A DNA stretch of 64,000 nt from Bactericera cockerelli (taxonomy: Eukaryota; Arthropoda; Insecta; Hemiptera; Triozidae): the NCBI GenBank assembly GCA_024516035.1, contig CM044963.1:17183587-17247586 (forward strand). Reading direction: 5' to 3'. The notes beneath the pieces are model-generated. The model was not told the DNA's origin. It ran no database searches and saw only the letters and a program-made list of their open reading frames with translations. Shown piece after piece: positions 54,440 through 64,000 of the stretch. Made by a program: the position numbers and the translations under genes. How positions within the stretch are numbered: the first letter of the stretch is position 1; every line of letters begins with the position of its first letter.

Positions 54440-54800
54440 ATTGAAGATTTGACTACACTGTTCCATAATCAAAAGATCCTGTGTTCAATTTACAGTTTTT
54501 TTCTTCTTTCAAACAGCAAATTCTGTTCCCTTTGAAAATAAGGCATTTCTAGCCCTTAACAGGCTAAGTGAGGTTAATGTGGGTAGCTGGTACTATTCCC
54601 AGTAAATTGAGTATACAACCCCCATTTTTTTTAAATAAATAAATCTGTTCTCTGAAAATGTGAGGCTGGTATATCTAGCCCTACTCAGGCTGAGTGAGGT
54701 GAATGTGGGTAGCTGGTACTGTTCCCATTAAATTCAGAATGAAATTCCCATCCTCACTATCTCAAATCAGGACAGGGGTTTTTTATGGATCTTCAACCAG
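54440..54800 (+). repeat. Two SINE family 4 body copies
   Basis: AGTGAGGTTAATGTGGGTAG at about 54566 and GAGTGAGGTGAATGTGGGTA at about 54692, each with AGCTGGTACT. Confidence 0.72.
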
Positions 54801-54944
54801 CTATGACGTAAAAAAAAATATTGTAAGTTAAGAAGAAGTATTAAGTGTTGCTAATTTAGACAGTTTTTTACTTGTAATAAGTACATTTTTTACTATAATG
54901 TGTTCATTAATTTTAACTTTTAAAACAGTAGCTTGCATTATTAA

Positions 54945-55215
54945 GGATTTGACTACTGCCCGTAATAAAAAGATTTTGGTTCATTTTTGTTGTTGTGAAA
55001 CAGATAATTCTCCTTCTTTTGAAAATATGAAGCTGGCATGGGTATACACAGCGTTTATCAGGCTGGGTGAGGTCAATGTGGCTACCTGGTACTATTCCCA
55101 GTAAATTCAGAATAAAATGGCCCAACCCAGGCTCGGTGAGCTTAATGTGGGTAACAGGTTTGTGAGTTTCCTGCAAATGAGGGTAAAACCTCGGTCATGA
55201 TATGACTATGCAATT
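54945..55215 (+). repeat. SINE family 4 body, partly duplicated
   Basis: GGCTGGGTGAGGTCAATGTG and a second GTGAGCTTAATGTGGGTAAC, then AAACCTCGGTCATGATATGA. Confidence 0.7.
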
Positions 55216-56324
55216 GAGGTTAAACCCACTTGAACAAACAAAAAAAAAATTCTGGAAGACTGTTCTTTTTTTACGAATGCCATGTTATAGTCAAAATTCT
55301 CTCTGGGTTCTATTTCCTAATTTCATCTTCAATAATCTCAACTTCTGTTCTGGTATTCTTTGTCTTTGGGCAGCCTGCTGCTGGGCAGGAAGATGGTGTT
55401 TCAGCATATCTCTCTCTTAATTACCTATATGTATAATAGATTTAGATTAATTAAGTCCACTAGGCTTAATTTATCTGCTGATTCTATGTATTATATTCTG
55501 TTTGTTTCATGTTTTTGTTTGTTACATATTTTTGCTTTCAATTCTTTTACCATGTAAATGGAAAAATATAAAACTGAAAAACACAAATTGTCTTCTTATT
55601 TATTAATGTTAGCATTTCATCAACAGCTTTTCATCATTGTAGACCAAATTGCCTTGAAAAAGTATATTTTTCATCAAATCCAAATTAATTTTAAAAATTT
55701 CCTGGCCCTACCTGTGAAATCACAATTTTCAAATTTTCCCGGGCAATGGCGGCGGTATGAAATTCAATATGGAGCCCCTTAATTATTAAGTAGGTATGCA
55801 ATTTCCAAAACCTTGTAAAAATAAGCTTAATAAAATGCTCAGGGGGAGGAAGTAGTAAGCTTACAGAAGTGTTTCTAAAATGTTAAGCCTTGTCAAAATA
55901 AGCTTTATAAAATGTTTGAATCTTGTCAAAATAAGTGTTTTTAAAATCTTTTTAAACACTTTCTGTGCCGTCTGGGATGGGTCCTCCTGGCATGACAACT
56001 ACTAAACCTCGGGCAGTCGAAGTGAGTGAGTTCTAGTGAGTGGTTGAGTTCCTGCTGGTGAGTCCAATTTCCATATACCTTATTATTTCCGATAGGCTCT
56101 CAGAGGACAACTCTGTGTTACACCTTTGATTAAATTAAATAAAAAAAATTTAAGGCACAAGAATTATTTAATTATTTTTATTTACACTCATTTCTTTTTC
56201 TTAAACAATAAAATGCTTGTTGGAACTTTGTTAATGGTTCGAACTAAATATTTATAGAACCGCATCATTGGCAAGGATTCCGCTAACTTGTGTTCTTAGT
56301 AGTTCCACCCCAAAAAGAGACTAG

Positions 56325-56500
56325 GACTGCCGGGGTCAGCAACAGTGGTTAAGAGCATTACTTACTGACCCGGAGGTTGCAGGTTCGAATCCCTGCCGGA
56401 GCGGAAAATTCTGACAGTTTTTCCGTTTCCGGAACAGCATGGGTGAAAAGGTGAAGTGCCCTGAAGTAATGCAAAAGTGGTTCCGGGGCACAATTACCTA
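56325..56500 (+). repeat. SINE family 7 copy
   Basis: GACCCGGAGGTTGCAGGTTC then GAATCCCTGCCGG, and body AAGTGCCCTGAAGTAATGC. Confidence 0.8.
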
Positions 56501-56544
56501 CCTTTTTTTTAAATATATCACAACTTTAGTGGGTGGTATTACAC

Positions 56545-56760
56545 TCCATCTTGTAATACCACAACTGGGCGTAATCCATAAAAAAAAACTTCTCATTTAT
56601 CCTCACGAGTTGTGACTGAACCCTTGACATCCAAAGTACAGAGTAAAAAAAATCCAGCATTTACACTGTTTTCGGGTAAGTTTCACGTAGATCCAATAAC
56701 GTTAAAATGGCGCATATCCAGCCATACCGTACCAAATAACCACTCCAACAATCTAGAGTC
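56545..56760. repeat. SINE family 6-related fragment
   Basis: CTCATTTATCCTCACGAGTT and a region like GACCCCGAACATCCAAGTAC in diverged form. Confidence 0.5.
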
Positions 56761-56782
56761 TTGTTATTATTATTATCATACT

Positions 56783-57022
56783 AGCGGGCTGTCGCCCGCT
56801 TTGCGGGCCGAGGCATGGCCGTGAAAGCAAAAAATCCTTTTTCGCCAATGGCAGGTGTTGTAGTGGGAGTTTCGAATAATCCCGTCTTATTGCACATCTA
56901 GACTATAAGACAAAGCTACCTACCAAATTTCAGCTTCCTAGGACTTACGGTTTGGGCTGTAGAGCGATGATCAGTCAGTGGTCAGTCAGTCAGTGACTTT
57001 GACATTTATATTATAAGATGTG
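56783..57022 (+). repeat. Dispersed repeat with CTAGCGGGCTGTCGCCCGC
   Basis: GC-rich start (GGGCTGTCGCCCGCTTTGCG) and end ATATTATAAGATG. Sequences of this style are common in arthropod genomes; a degraded start is at 8840. Class not assigned. Confidence 0.6.
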
Positions 57023-57249
57023 GTCACATACTCAAATAAATCAAGAAAAAACCAAAAATTGAGTGGTATCTGATCCACGGATCACGAATACATGCGCTAA
57101 TTATCTAGCACCATAACCACATTGACTAACAGTGCTAGCTCAAACAAGGTACTGGTACCATGTGGTGAATAACTCGAGCCCAGGGTGGGTTTTGAACCCG
57201 CAACCAGACCAACGCTACCACTGAGCTACCTAAACTTGCACTGTCCTGG

Positions 57250-57455
57250 TAATAATAAAATCGCCTTATTTATACTGCCCGATTAAGACTCTTAAAGTCC
57301 CATTATTCCAGCAGTAAGCCCAAGACATATTATTAAGTGGTAAAAATCCAAAATGGGAGGATAACTTGTCATGTCCCGGCTGGGTTTCGAACCCACGACA
57401 TCTGGATTCTCTGGATTCGCAGAGTGCCGCCTTTACCACTGAGCTACCGGGACAG
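57250..57455 (-). repeat. SINE family 3, full copy
   Basis: Minus strand: head at 57395-57455 (GGTAGCTCAGTGGTAAAGGC), B box with GTGGGTTCGAAACCC, end ATAAATAAGGCGAT at 57255. Confidence 0.87.
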
Positions 57456-57622
57456 ACACTGGTAGTTATTCATTATAATTATAATGGTCAGAAAACGTCT
57501 TTAACTGAACTTAGGAACTTCGCGCTTTTATTAAACATAATCTATTTTCGGACCTAAGAATAAAACATAAAATTTGCTAAAAAATAACGGGAAGTGGAGG
57601 AAAACAATCAAAATACACTTAA

Positions 57623-57919
57623 CACGTTCAGCGCCACGAGGTACATATATGTACCTCAGCTAACTTTTCTTCATGACATGAGGTACGTATGTGTACCTCA
57701 AGTATTTTATCATTCATGACATTAAGTATGTATTAGTATCCAACCCTGTGTTGCTCTTTGAAGACATGAGGTACCTCTATGTGACTCAATACAATGTATT
57801 TCTTATGTGGATCTGATAGCTCTGGTCCCACTGAGTTTTTCGGTCCGAGACACTTGAAATCATAAATGAGCTTTAGTCCCTCACAACGAATCTCTAATAT
57901 AGGCTTGGCGCTAAACGTG
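57623..57919. mobile_element. piggyBac-like MITE, 297 bp, TTAA target duplication
   Basis: TTAA at 57619-57622 and 57920-57923 flank CACGTTCAGCGCCA and TTGGCGCTAAACGTG. The interior has GAGGTACATATATGTACCTC, a perfect palindrome. Same terminal type as 15331. Confidence 0.82.
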
Positions 57920-58019
57920 TTAATGTCTATTTCGTGTTCATATAGGCCGGCTGGAGCGTTTTCTCTTGACAAGAGCTCGGCTCCCGGCGAGCTTGATAGA
58001 AAATAAAACAAACAATAAT

Positions 58020-59160
58020 TTCCTTCAGTCTAATCTTTTTCTATCTTTTTTATTTAGGAAAAGACAAGGTATAACAACACAGTAGAAAAAGAATGATAAA
58101 AGCAAAAAACAATCATCTAATTTGCTAGGAGCGAAAATGTTGCAACTATATTATTTTTATTAGATGTAGATATTTCTTTTTCCTAAAAAAAGGCTTGCAT
58201 ATGTATACTTTACTTCCTCATTTTCAGTTGACGTTCCTTAAAGGCAATTCTTGTGTTTCAAACTATAAACAATTCTGTTTTCATTACTCACATTGTCATC
58301 TTCAAAATCAAATTTCTATATTTTCACTTTTTCTTTCAGTTGAAATCTTAAAGAGACCAAACAGATAAGTAATTTTAGGGCCTTATAGAACCTTCAGGAA
58401 ACTATTTTCTTTGGTGAAAAACTTTTATTTTTTATTTACCACAACCAAAAAACAAAATACTTCCGTTTTCTAATATTAGAAATTATAGGAAATAAAATAT
58501 TTATGAGTATGCAGGTATGCACTAAGGATCTTTTATTAATCTACAAATTCGTGTTGAATTGAAATACTTTGGAGAGGAGATCAACTATAATTTTTTAGTA
58601 ACACATAAATGGATTTTTTTTTTTTTTTGTAGTTTAACATGTTTGTAGTAATAAAAGCTGGACAGAAAAGTTTGACAGTTCTATCTCTTGTTCAGGGGGG
58701 ACTAGATTACAGGATGTCTGAAACAGATAAAAATATAATTATATATTAAATTTTAATGGGAAATTATTTTAGCTTTTCAGAAAAAAAAATATGTAGTTCT
58801 ATTTTATGGCGCACAATAATATTATTTTCCTTTGCCATGAGTACTGAAATGGAAAAAACGCCTGAAAGCTATTTACTTTGAGAAGAAGAAAAAGATTCCC
58901 AATCGTCTAATTAAAAAATAATTAAAATTTGGTTAAAAATCTGTCAAATTAAACAGAATAGATTAAATCTTAAGTTTAGTTTCACAAGACAACAAGCAAA
59001 AAAGCATTGTCAATTATTGTCACACTGATCACTAGATTAAAAGTAACATAATAGGTAGGTACCCAAAATGACTCAAGTACAAACTTTCTAAGGGCAGTAT
59101 TAATTAAAACACGTTTATGTAGTACCTCTGTGGAGCTAAGTCTAGATTTTGTGTATTGTC
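58020..59160. other. Intergenic, AT-rich, no gene seen
   Basis: Only short runs and a TACTTCCGTTTTCTAATATTA fragment at about 58458 of the dispersed family also at 36715. Confidence 0.55.
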
Positions 59161-59169
59161 TTAGATGGG

Positions 59170-59795
59170 GAAAACTAGTGCTAAATATTTACTTGAGTTT
59201 TTAATTTTGTCTATTTCGCTTTTTGCGGCCCCGCGGACGCAGAATGCGGCCGATTTCAACAAAAAGTTTTGTGGTGTATAAATTTCCATACCAAATTTCA
59301 AGTCTCCAGCTCTTACCGTTCTCGAGATATCGTGTTCACTCACAGACAGACACACACTAACCAAGGGCCGAAAACAACTTTTCTGGTATCCTGGGGTTAT
59401 GATTCGTAAGATATATCCTCCCAAAGGACTTATCAGTGTAGATGTATGTAAAAAAAAATCGTCCAGAAATGTGAATAATTTGTAGATCAAATTTTCGACA
59501 AATACAATACTTTCCTTACTATAGGATCGGATATATATCCTCCCAAAGATATATATCCTCGTAAGATATTTCGTAAGATATATCCTCCCAAAGGACTTAT
59601 CAGTGTAGATGTATGTAAAAAAAAATCGTCCAGAAATGTGAATAATTTGTAGGTCAAATTTTCGACAAAGACAATACTTTCCTTACTATAGGATCGGGAA
59701 AGTAAAAAATACTATAGAAATGTGAAAATTTTGTAGGTCAAATTTTCGACAAATACAATACTTTCCTTACTATAGGATCGGGAAAGTAAAAATAA
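59170..59795. repeat. TACTTTCCTTAC-type dispersed element with tandem copies
   Basis: AATACAATACTTTCCTTACT and CGTCCAGAAATGTGAATAAT recur at about 59460, 59626 and 59720. GATATATCCTCCCAAAGG recurs at 59410 and 59577, showing a local duplication of about 170 bp. Confidence 0.75.
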
Positions 59796-59807
59796 AGAAA
59801 AAAATAA

Positions 59808-59958
59808 TAATAATAATATTGCCTTATTTATACTGCCCGATTAGGACTATAAAGTCCCATTATTCCAGCAGTAAGCCCAAGACATATTATTATGTGGTAA
59901 AAATCCCAAATGGGAGGATAACTTGTCATGTCCCGGCAGGGTTTCGAACCCACGACGA
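59808..59958 (-). repeat. SINE family 3, head truncated
   Basis: Minus strand: starts at the B box (GTGGGTTCGAAACCC at 59942-59956) and runs to ATAAATAAGGC. It lies in the CHCHD2 intron just after the 59984 donor. Confidence 0.82.
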
Positions 59959-59983
59959 AAAAAAGAATAAGAGAATCACTCAC

Positions 59984-61803
59984 GGTTGGCCTCCTTGCAC
60001 TGTCGGATGGCCTCGTTGAATCCGGAGCAGAGGGACAGGTCACTCTGCGTGTTGGCACACTGCAGGAACTGCTTGATCTCCCATGCGCAAGCACCGGAGG
60101 CGGGCTCAGCAGCCTGAGAGCCTTGCTGGTAAGCGGGGGCTGGTGCGGCTGCAGCCGGTGCAGCCTCCTTGTCTAGAACAAGAGCGGAGAAACAAATTAT
60201 AATTTATTAGGTCCACTCATACCTCGTGAGGAAAAATGAGTAGTTACTTGTATGAGTAACAACCAGTGGAGGCATTACCAGAGTAAAAAGAAATTATTGT
60301 AATAGAATAATTTGAAATGTAAAGGAGGCTCTTAGTAATGCTGCGCTACCCACAAAAATTGTGAAGAGGCCTAGTGCTTCACCACAAATAAAATTATACA
60401 TAATTTATTAAAAGTCACAACAGAAGCTCTGTCTCGGTAGCTCAGTGGTCAAGGCATCTGACTGGGGTATTCTGGGGTAATCCATAGGTCGCGGGTTCGA
60501 AACACAGCCAAAACTTGACAGTTATCCCACAATATGGCTTACTACTGAAATAATGGGTCTCATTAGACCTATTCATGCAATATTTAAATGAGGTGATATT
60601 ATTATCAAGATCTTATCAGGTAACAGTAGACTTACATAAGTAGGAACAAGTTGTACGTATGAATTAAAAAAAAAAAAAAATATATAAGAAAAAGAAAAAT
60701 AGTATAATTTAGCCAACAATGTAACTGTGATATTGTATTGTACAATTTGTTATTACCATTATTTAAATTCTAGTCACTTTTTTTATATTCTTATGAACAA
60801 TTATTTCAATTACAGTAAAACCTCCCAATAGCGGACAACCTCGGTCGACCATGTTTTGTCCGCTATTGGGAGGTGTCCGCTATTCGGAGGTAGAATCAGA
60901 TCCCATGGAGGGGTTGGAAATTAAGCGGTGGGGGAATAGGGGGTCGTCAAAGACGTTTTTTTGGTGTTTGCATTTGGGTTAGATAAGAAATCAGAGACAT
61001 TCTTGATGGCAACTAAAGCTTCCTCCAAACTTTTGATGGGATTCGAACTGTAGGGTTTCCTTCTGGTTCAGTTTCTTCCTCACTCTCGGGGTCATTGGTA
61101 GGAGAGAGGGTAGACTCATAAATCTCCTTTCCTAGATAACTTACGGATGAAATGTCTTTGAATTTACGTTGATTTTTAATTTTTTTTTTTTTTATCATTT
61201 CCTCTTTCGAAATCTTCAATTTTGTATTCTAGATATAGGGAAAAAGTGTCCGCTATTAGGAGGGTCCGCTATTCGGAGGTTTTCATATAGTAACATATGA
61301 AAAATGTCCCGGTTCCCTGAAAATTGTCCGCTATTGGGAAGTGTCCGTTATTCGGAGGTGTCCGTTAAGGGAGGTTTTACTGTATCTTGTATTTCAAATT
61401 TGACTTTTATATCATGACTGTATTTTGTTTTTGTTAATTAATGGTAATTTGTGTTTTTCTTGTAAATTGGTCATGTACCGTAAATATACAATACCTAACG
61501 GTATTTATTATTATTATTAGGTATTATTATTATTATTATAAAGCAAAAACTTGTAAGTGCAATATACATGTCTGTAAACACTCACCACTTCCGCCACTGA
61601 ACATGCCAGTGATGGCGTGTCCCATGGTGTGCCCAATGGCTACACCTCCGGCAGTAGCTGCCATCTGTCCGAGAAGCCCTGGACCCTGAGATGGGGCTGC
61701 CATCGGGGCCGCAGGCATCGTCTGCTGGGCCTGCATCGGGGCAGGGGTGGATGGTGTGGGGGCGGGACGGGGAGCTGGGGTGGGGGCAGCACGGGAGTGT
61801 CCT
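59984..61803 (-). CDS. CHCHD2: CHCHD2/CHCHD10-type mitochondrial twin-CX9C protein, partial
   Basis: Two exons on minus: 61803-61586 and 60172-59984, both GT-AG, phase 1 to phase 1. Exon one is Pro/Ala-rich ([17 protein letters not shown]) followed by the conserved [20 protein letters not shown] and [12 protein letters not shown]. Exon two holds Ala/Pro linker, then the CHCH domain: [11 protein letters not shown] and [12 protein letters not shown], two CX9C motifs that form disulphides in the intermembrane space. The family acts at the MICOS/cristae and respiratory chain and as a nuclear regulator of oxygen-responsive genes (known for animals). The first exon, which should encode a short MPR-type start, and the last few codons after ANx were not found; the first may lie beyond 64000 and the last below 59984. 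Confidence 0.92.
60205..60420 (+). repeat. SINE family 6 body in CHCHD2 intron
   Basis: GGTCCACTCATACCTCGTGAG to TGCTTCACCACAAATAAAAT, matching 10555-10800 inverted. Confidence 0.78.
60430..60605 (+). repeat. SINE family 3 copy
   Basis: CTCGGTAGCTCAGTGGTCAAGG, B box GCGGGTTCGAAACAC, end AATGAGGTGATATTATTAT. Confidence 0.83.
60813..61382. mobile_element. pogo/Tigger-like element, 570 bp, TA target duplication
   Basis: Ends CAGTAAAACCTCCC and GGGAGGTTTTACTG, flanked by TA. Sub-terminal GTCCGCTATTGGGAGG and GTCCGCTATTCGGAGG recur several times. A minus-strand frame at 61013-61219, with acidic [12 protein letters not shown], may be a transposase C-terminal remnant (inferred). Confidence 0.8.
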
Positions 61804-61839
61804 CTGGAGAAACAAAGAAAAAAGGAACTAGTATTTTGC

Positions 61840-61882
61840 CAAACCTGGATATAAGAGAAACCTCAATATGTATAGGGAACAC
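61840..61882 (+). repeat. CCTGGATATAAGAGAAACC fragment
   Basis: One end of the CAGTCAAAC/CTTATATCC family, upstream of the CHCHD2 exon. Confidence 0.55.
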
Positions 61883-61907
61883 TACCACACTATCGATCAA
61901 GCTACTG

Positions 61908-62045
61908 GCCTCAGTAGCTTGATCGATAAGGCGGTAGACTTGTAACCTGGAGGTTGGTGGTTCAAGTCCCGGATTCAGCGTACATTTATCAAAGCAAGTT
62001 TGAGTAGTTGTGATATCACAAAAGTGATTAACACAAATATGATGT
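61908..62045 (+). repeat. SINE family 2, full copy
   Basis: GCCTCAGTAGCTTGATCGAT, B box GGTTCAAGTCCC, then AGTTGTGATATCACAAAAG. A 20-base inverted match of the head start lies just before it (ATCAAGCTACTGGCCTC). Confidence 0.87.
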
Positions 62046-62084
62046 ATAGGGAACAATTTTCAGGTAATAATAATAAATAATACT

Positions 62085-63012
62085 CTTTAGTGGAAGGTAA
62101 CCACCAGGCGAGGTTAATCCTCAAAGCATTTTCTACCACCTAACCTTCAGAGTCTTATTATTAGAGCCCGGATTTTATGCAGCAAAAAAAGGCTAAAATA
62201 TGCAATTGCATATGCAAGCAAAAAGCCCAATATATGCAAAAATGTAAACAAAAAGCCCAATATATGCAAAATGTAAACAAAAATGTAAACCCGTAAACTC
62301 ACTCAGCCAGGACTTAATTTTATTTTGTCAACGGGCATTGTAAAGTTAGTATCTACCTAAGTAAAAAATGCAAGTTATATTTTAAACTCAAAATAATCTA
62401 TTCCTTTAACTAGAGTTTCCGTTATGCATACACATTTCTCGAGTAAAAATCAGTATAAACGATTATACAAACACAATAAACTCATTGTAAGTAGAAAACA
62501 GCCAAAAACTAATAGAGAGGAAAGAGAGCAGAGATATAAATATAATACAAACATGTAGGTACCTACCCCTCTCCCTGCCTATCCTACCCTGCTGATATAT
62601 GGAGTGCAGATGAGAGTATTGCAGACGCGTTACGACACGTTTGATCTTGTTTCAGTAGGCTAGCAGGCTAGCTGTTTGTCAGTACTCAGTAGGTACCCAC
62701 ATGACTTCACAATGAAGGTAGGTAGGTACACTCACAAAATGTGATTTTACGATTTACGTCCTAAGATTTGAATGGACTTCGGTAGCTTTGAGTAGGTAGA
62801 TACCTACTTACCAAATTTTTCCCCCTAATAAACCCCGAAATATGCAAATTTTGACCAATATTGTTAAAATATGCAGGATTTTGCTCAAATATGCAAACAC
62901 CGAAAAAACCGCCAAAATATGCAATTGCATATGCAAATATGCAATATGCAAAAATCCGGGCTCTACTTATTATTATGTGGTCACAAACTCAAATGAATGA
63001 GGAAAAATTACA
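62085..63012 (-). repeat. SINE family 8 copy split by hAT-like MITE
   Basis: Halves 62085-62161 and 62966-63012 join into a continuous family 8 sequence (...AGAGTCTTATTAT / TATGTGGTCACAAACTC...). Confidence 0.8.
62162..62965. mobile_element. hAT-like MITE, 804 bp, with exact 8-bp target duplication
   Basis: TAGAGCCCGGATTTT and AAAATCCGGGCTCTA are the inverted ends. CTTATTAT directly flanks both sides (62154-62161 and 62966-62973). The interior is rich in ATATGCAAAT and GCAATTGCATATGC repeats. No transposase. Confidence 0.9.
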
Positions 63013-63019
63013 ATTTATA

Positions 63020-63180
63020 GAAATAATATCACCTTATGTATTCCAGCAGTAAGCCCACAATTTATTATTATGTAATGAAATTTTCAATTTGAGGATAACT
63101 TGATGTCCTGTCTGAGTTTTGAACCCATAGCCTCTGTATTCATAGAGTGTCATCTTTACCACTGGCTTACCAGATTTTGG
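63020..63180 (-). repeat. SINE family 3 copy, diverged
   Basis: Minus strand: GGTAAGCCAGTGGTAAAGATG near 63165, body GCTTACTGCTGGAATACAT at 63040. Confidence 0.7.
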
Positions 63181-63339
63181 TAACTTTTAAAGGAAAAAAT
63201 AAACTCATTAATGGAAAAACCTGGATTTACAAACAAAAAATTCCAGTCTCTTGAGTTCTCTATATTTAGGTTTAACTTTCATAATAATAATTTTGTGTTT
63301 GTAAGATGGGCAGAGGTTTCCATGAGTATACCAGCAGTT

Positions 63340-63620
63340 GTTGTTGTTCTTGATATTGTAGCCAGCTTGGCTACAGCTGGAGGGGTGAGTAATTGTCTCC
63401 ATCCAACTTTATTTCAAAGTTGGCTTGTTCTGAACAACATATTTCTATGTGTGATCAACCATCATGAGGACTTGTACTTTTCTTTACAAGCCATTAAACC
63501 CACAGGAAACTGCAAACTAGCCTGGCTTGTAAGGGTTGGCTAGTCTGTTCTCTGTTTATAGTCCTCTGGCAAGACACTGGTCTTCTCCCTGTTTAAAGTC
63601 CCCCCAGCCAGACTAGTATC
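63340..63620 (+). repeat. Dispersed repeat (GTAGCCAGCTTGGCTACAGC family)
   Basis: GTAGCCAGCTTGGCTACAGC, GAACAACATATTTCTATGTG and CTGGTCTTCTCCCTGTTTAA also occur in parts at 51990-52085, 27185-27240, 22770 and 54350. Confidence 0.65.
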
Positions 63621-64000
63621 ACAGCAGTAAAAGCCTTATGTGTCCAATAACTCCATTTAGTTTTCAAGGTCCTGACTTGAGTGACTCAGGTGTTATCTCT
63701 TTAGTTGCTTAAAATCATACTAGATACCCACATTAACCTCAAAAATCCTGGCTGGATTGGGCTGGAAATGACAGCTAGTGAGCAGAAAAAAGAAAGTTAG
63801 AAAAAAAAAGATGGTGTGTATAATAAACTAAATAATAAATTATTCCCTAGAGCTTTATCTAGCAGGTAAATCAAGAGAAGAAACCTAGTGAGTCCTTGAA
63901 ATGAGGAAAAATCAATTTTTTGAGTAGGATATGATGCACAGATCAAATTGCTAGCATGTTTTTATTATTAATCTAGAGCCTTAACCAGCTCAACTACAAT
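63620..64000. other. Window end, no gene seen
   Basis: AT-rich sequence with diverged SINE-body motif (AATCCTGGCTGGATTGGGCTG inverted) near 63745. CHCHD2 exon 1 was not recognised here. Confidence 0.4.

Larger units (their letters stand above)
53245..55979. mobile_element. Candidate 2.7-kb element with CATCCCAGACGGCACA inverted ends
   Basis: CATCCCAGACGGCACAAAA at 53245 pairs with an inverted TGTGCCGTCTGGGATG ending at 55979. Sub-terminal CTTGTAAAAATAAGCTTTA motifs also recur at both ends. No target duplication recognised. Interior has minus-strand frames of unknown origin (53436-53654, 53804-54013) and SINE family 4 copies (54440-55200). Confidence 0.6.

Noticed and set aside
55202..55782. 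Several overlapping hydrophobic frames
   Set aside because: T-rich sequence inside the candidate 2.7-kb element, no motif and no splice structure.

Overview
The window is intron-rich, AT-rich animal DNA: GT-AG spliced genes, many tRNA- and 5S-rRNA-derived SINEs, LINE fragments, and MITEs of several DNA-transposon superfamilies. The proteins look arthropod (a Gyc76C-like receptor guanylyl cyclase, akirin, RAB5IF, a CHCHD2-type protein). An insect, possibly a hemipteran, is my best guess, but nothing in the window fixes the species.

Layout. Positions 1-32380 (+) hold the 3' part of a receptor guanylyl cyclase gene: 15 coding exons that join in one frame of 948 codons plus stop. They run from the end of the ligand-binding domain through the membrane helix, pseudokinase domain, signalling helix and cyclase domain to a long C-terminal tail; the 5' exons lie left of the window. 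A deletion-derived LINE sits in its last intron. Positions 32400-35900 hold repeats and MITEs. An unrecognised 100-residue ORF is at 35916-36218 (-). Akirin (-) has two coding exons at 41805-43052. RAB5IF (+) has four exons at 47527-51085 with an apparent one-base frameshift in exon 2. The region 51100-59980 is repeat-filled. Two internal exons of a CHCHD2/CHCHD10-type gene (-) lie at 59984-61803; its first and last exons were not found.

The genes do not form an operon-like unit. Cyclase and RAB5IF are on +, akirin and CHCHD2 on -; akirin and RAB5IF are divergent, about 4.4 kb apart.

The most striking structure is in the cyclase gene. At least eight of its splice junctions, and its stop codon, have been tandemly duplicated, so minisatellite units contain an exon edge plus the splice site. 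Examples are eleven copies of the exon F donor (46-bp unit), twelve copies of the exon M acceptor (69/92-bp units), about seventeen of the exon I acceptor (38-bp unit), four of the exon A donor (about 118 bp), and seven of the stop-codon unit (51 bp, exactly 17 codons). The copy that keeps the reading frame is always the outermost one: the first donor or the last acceptor.
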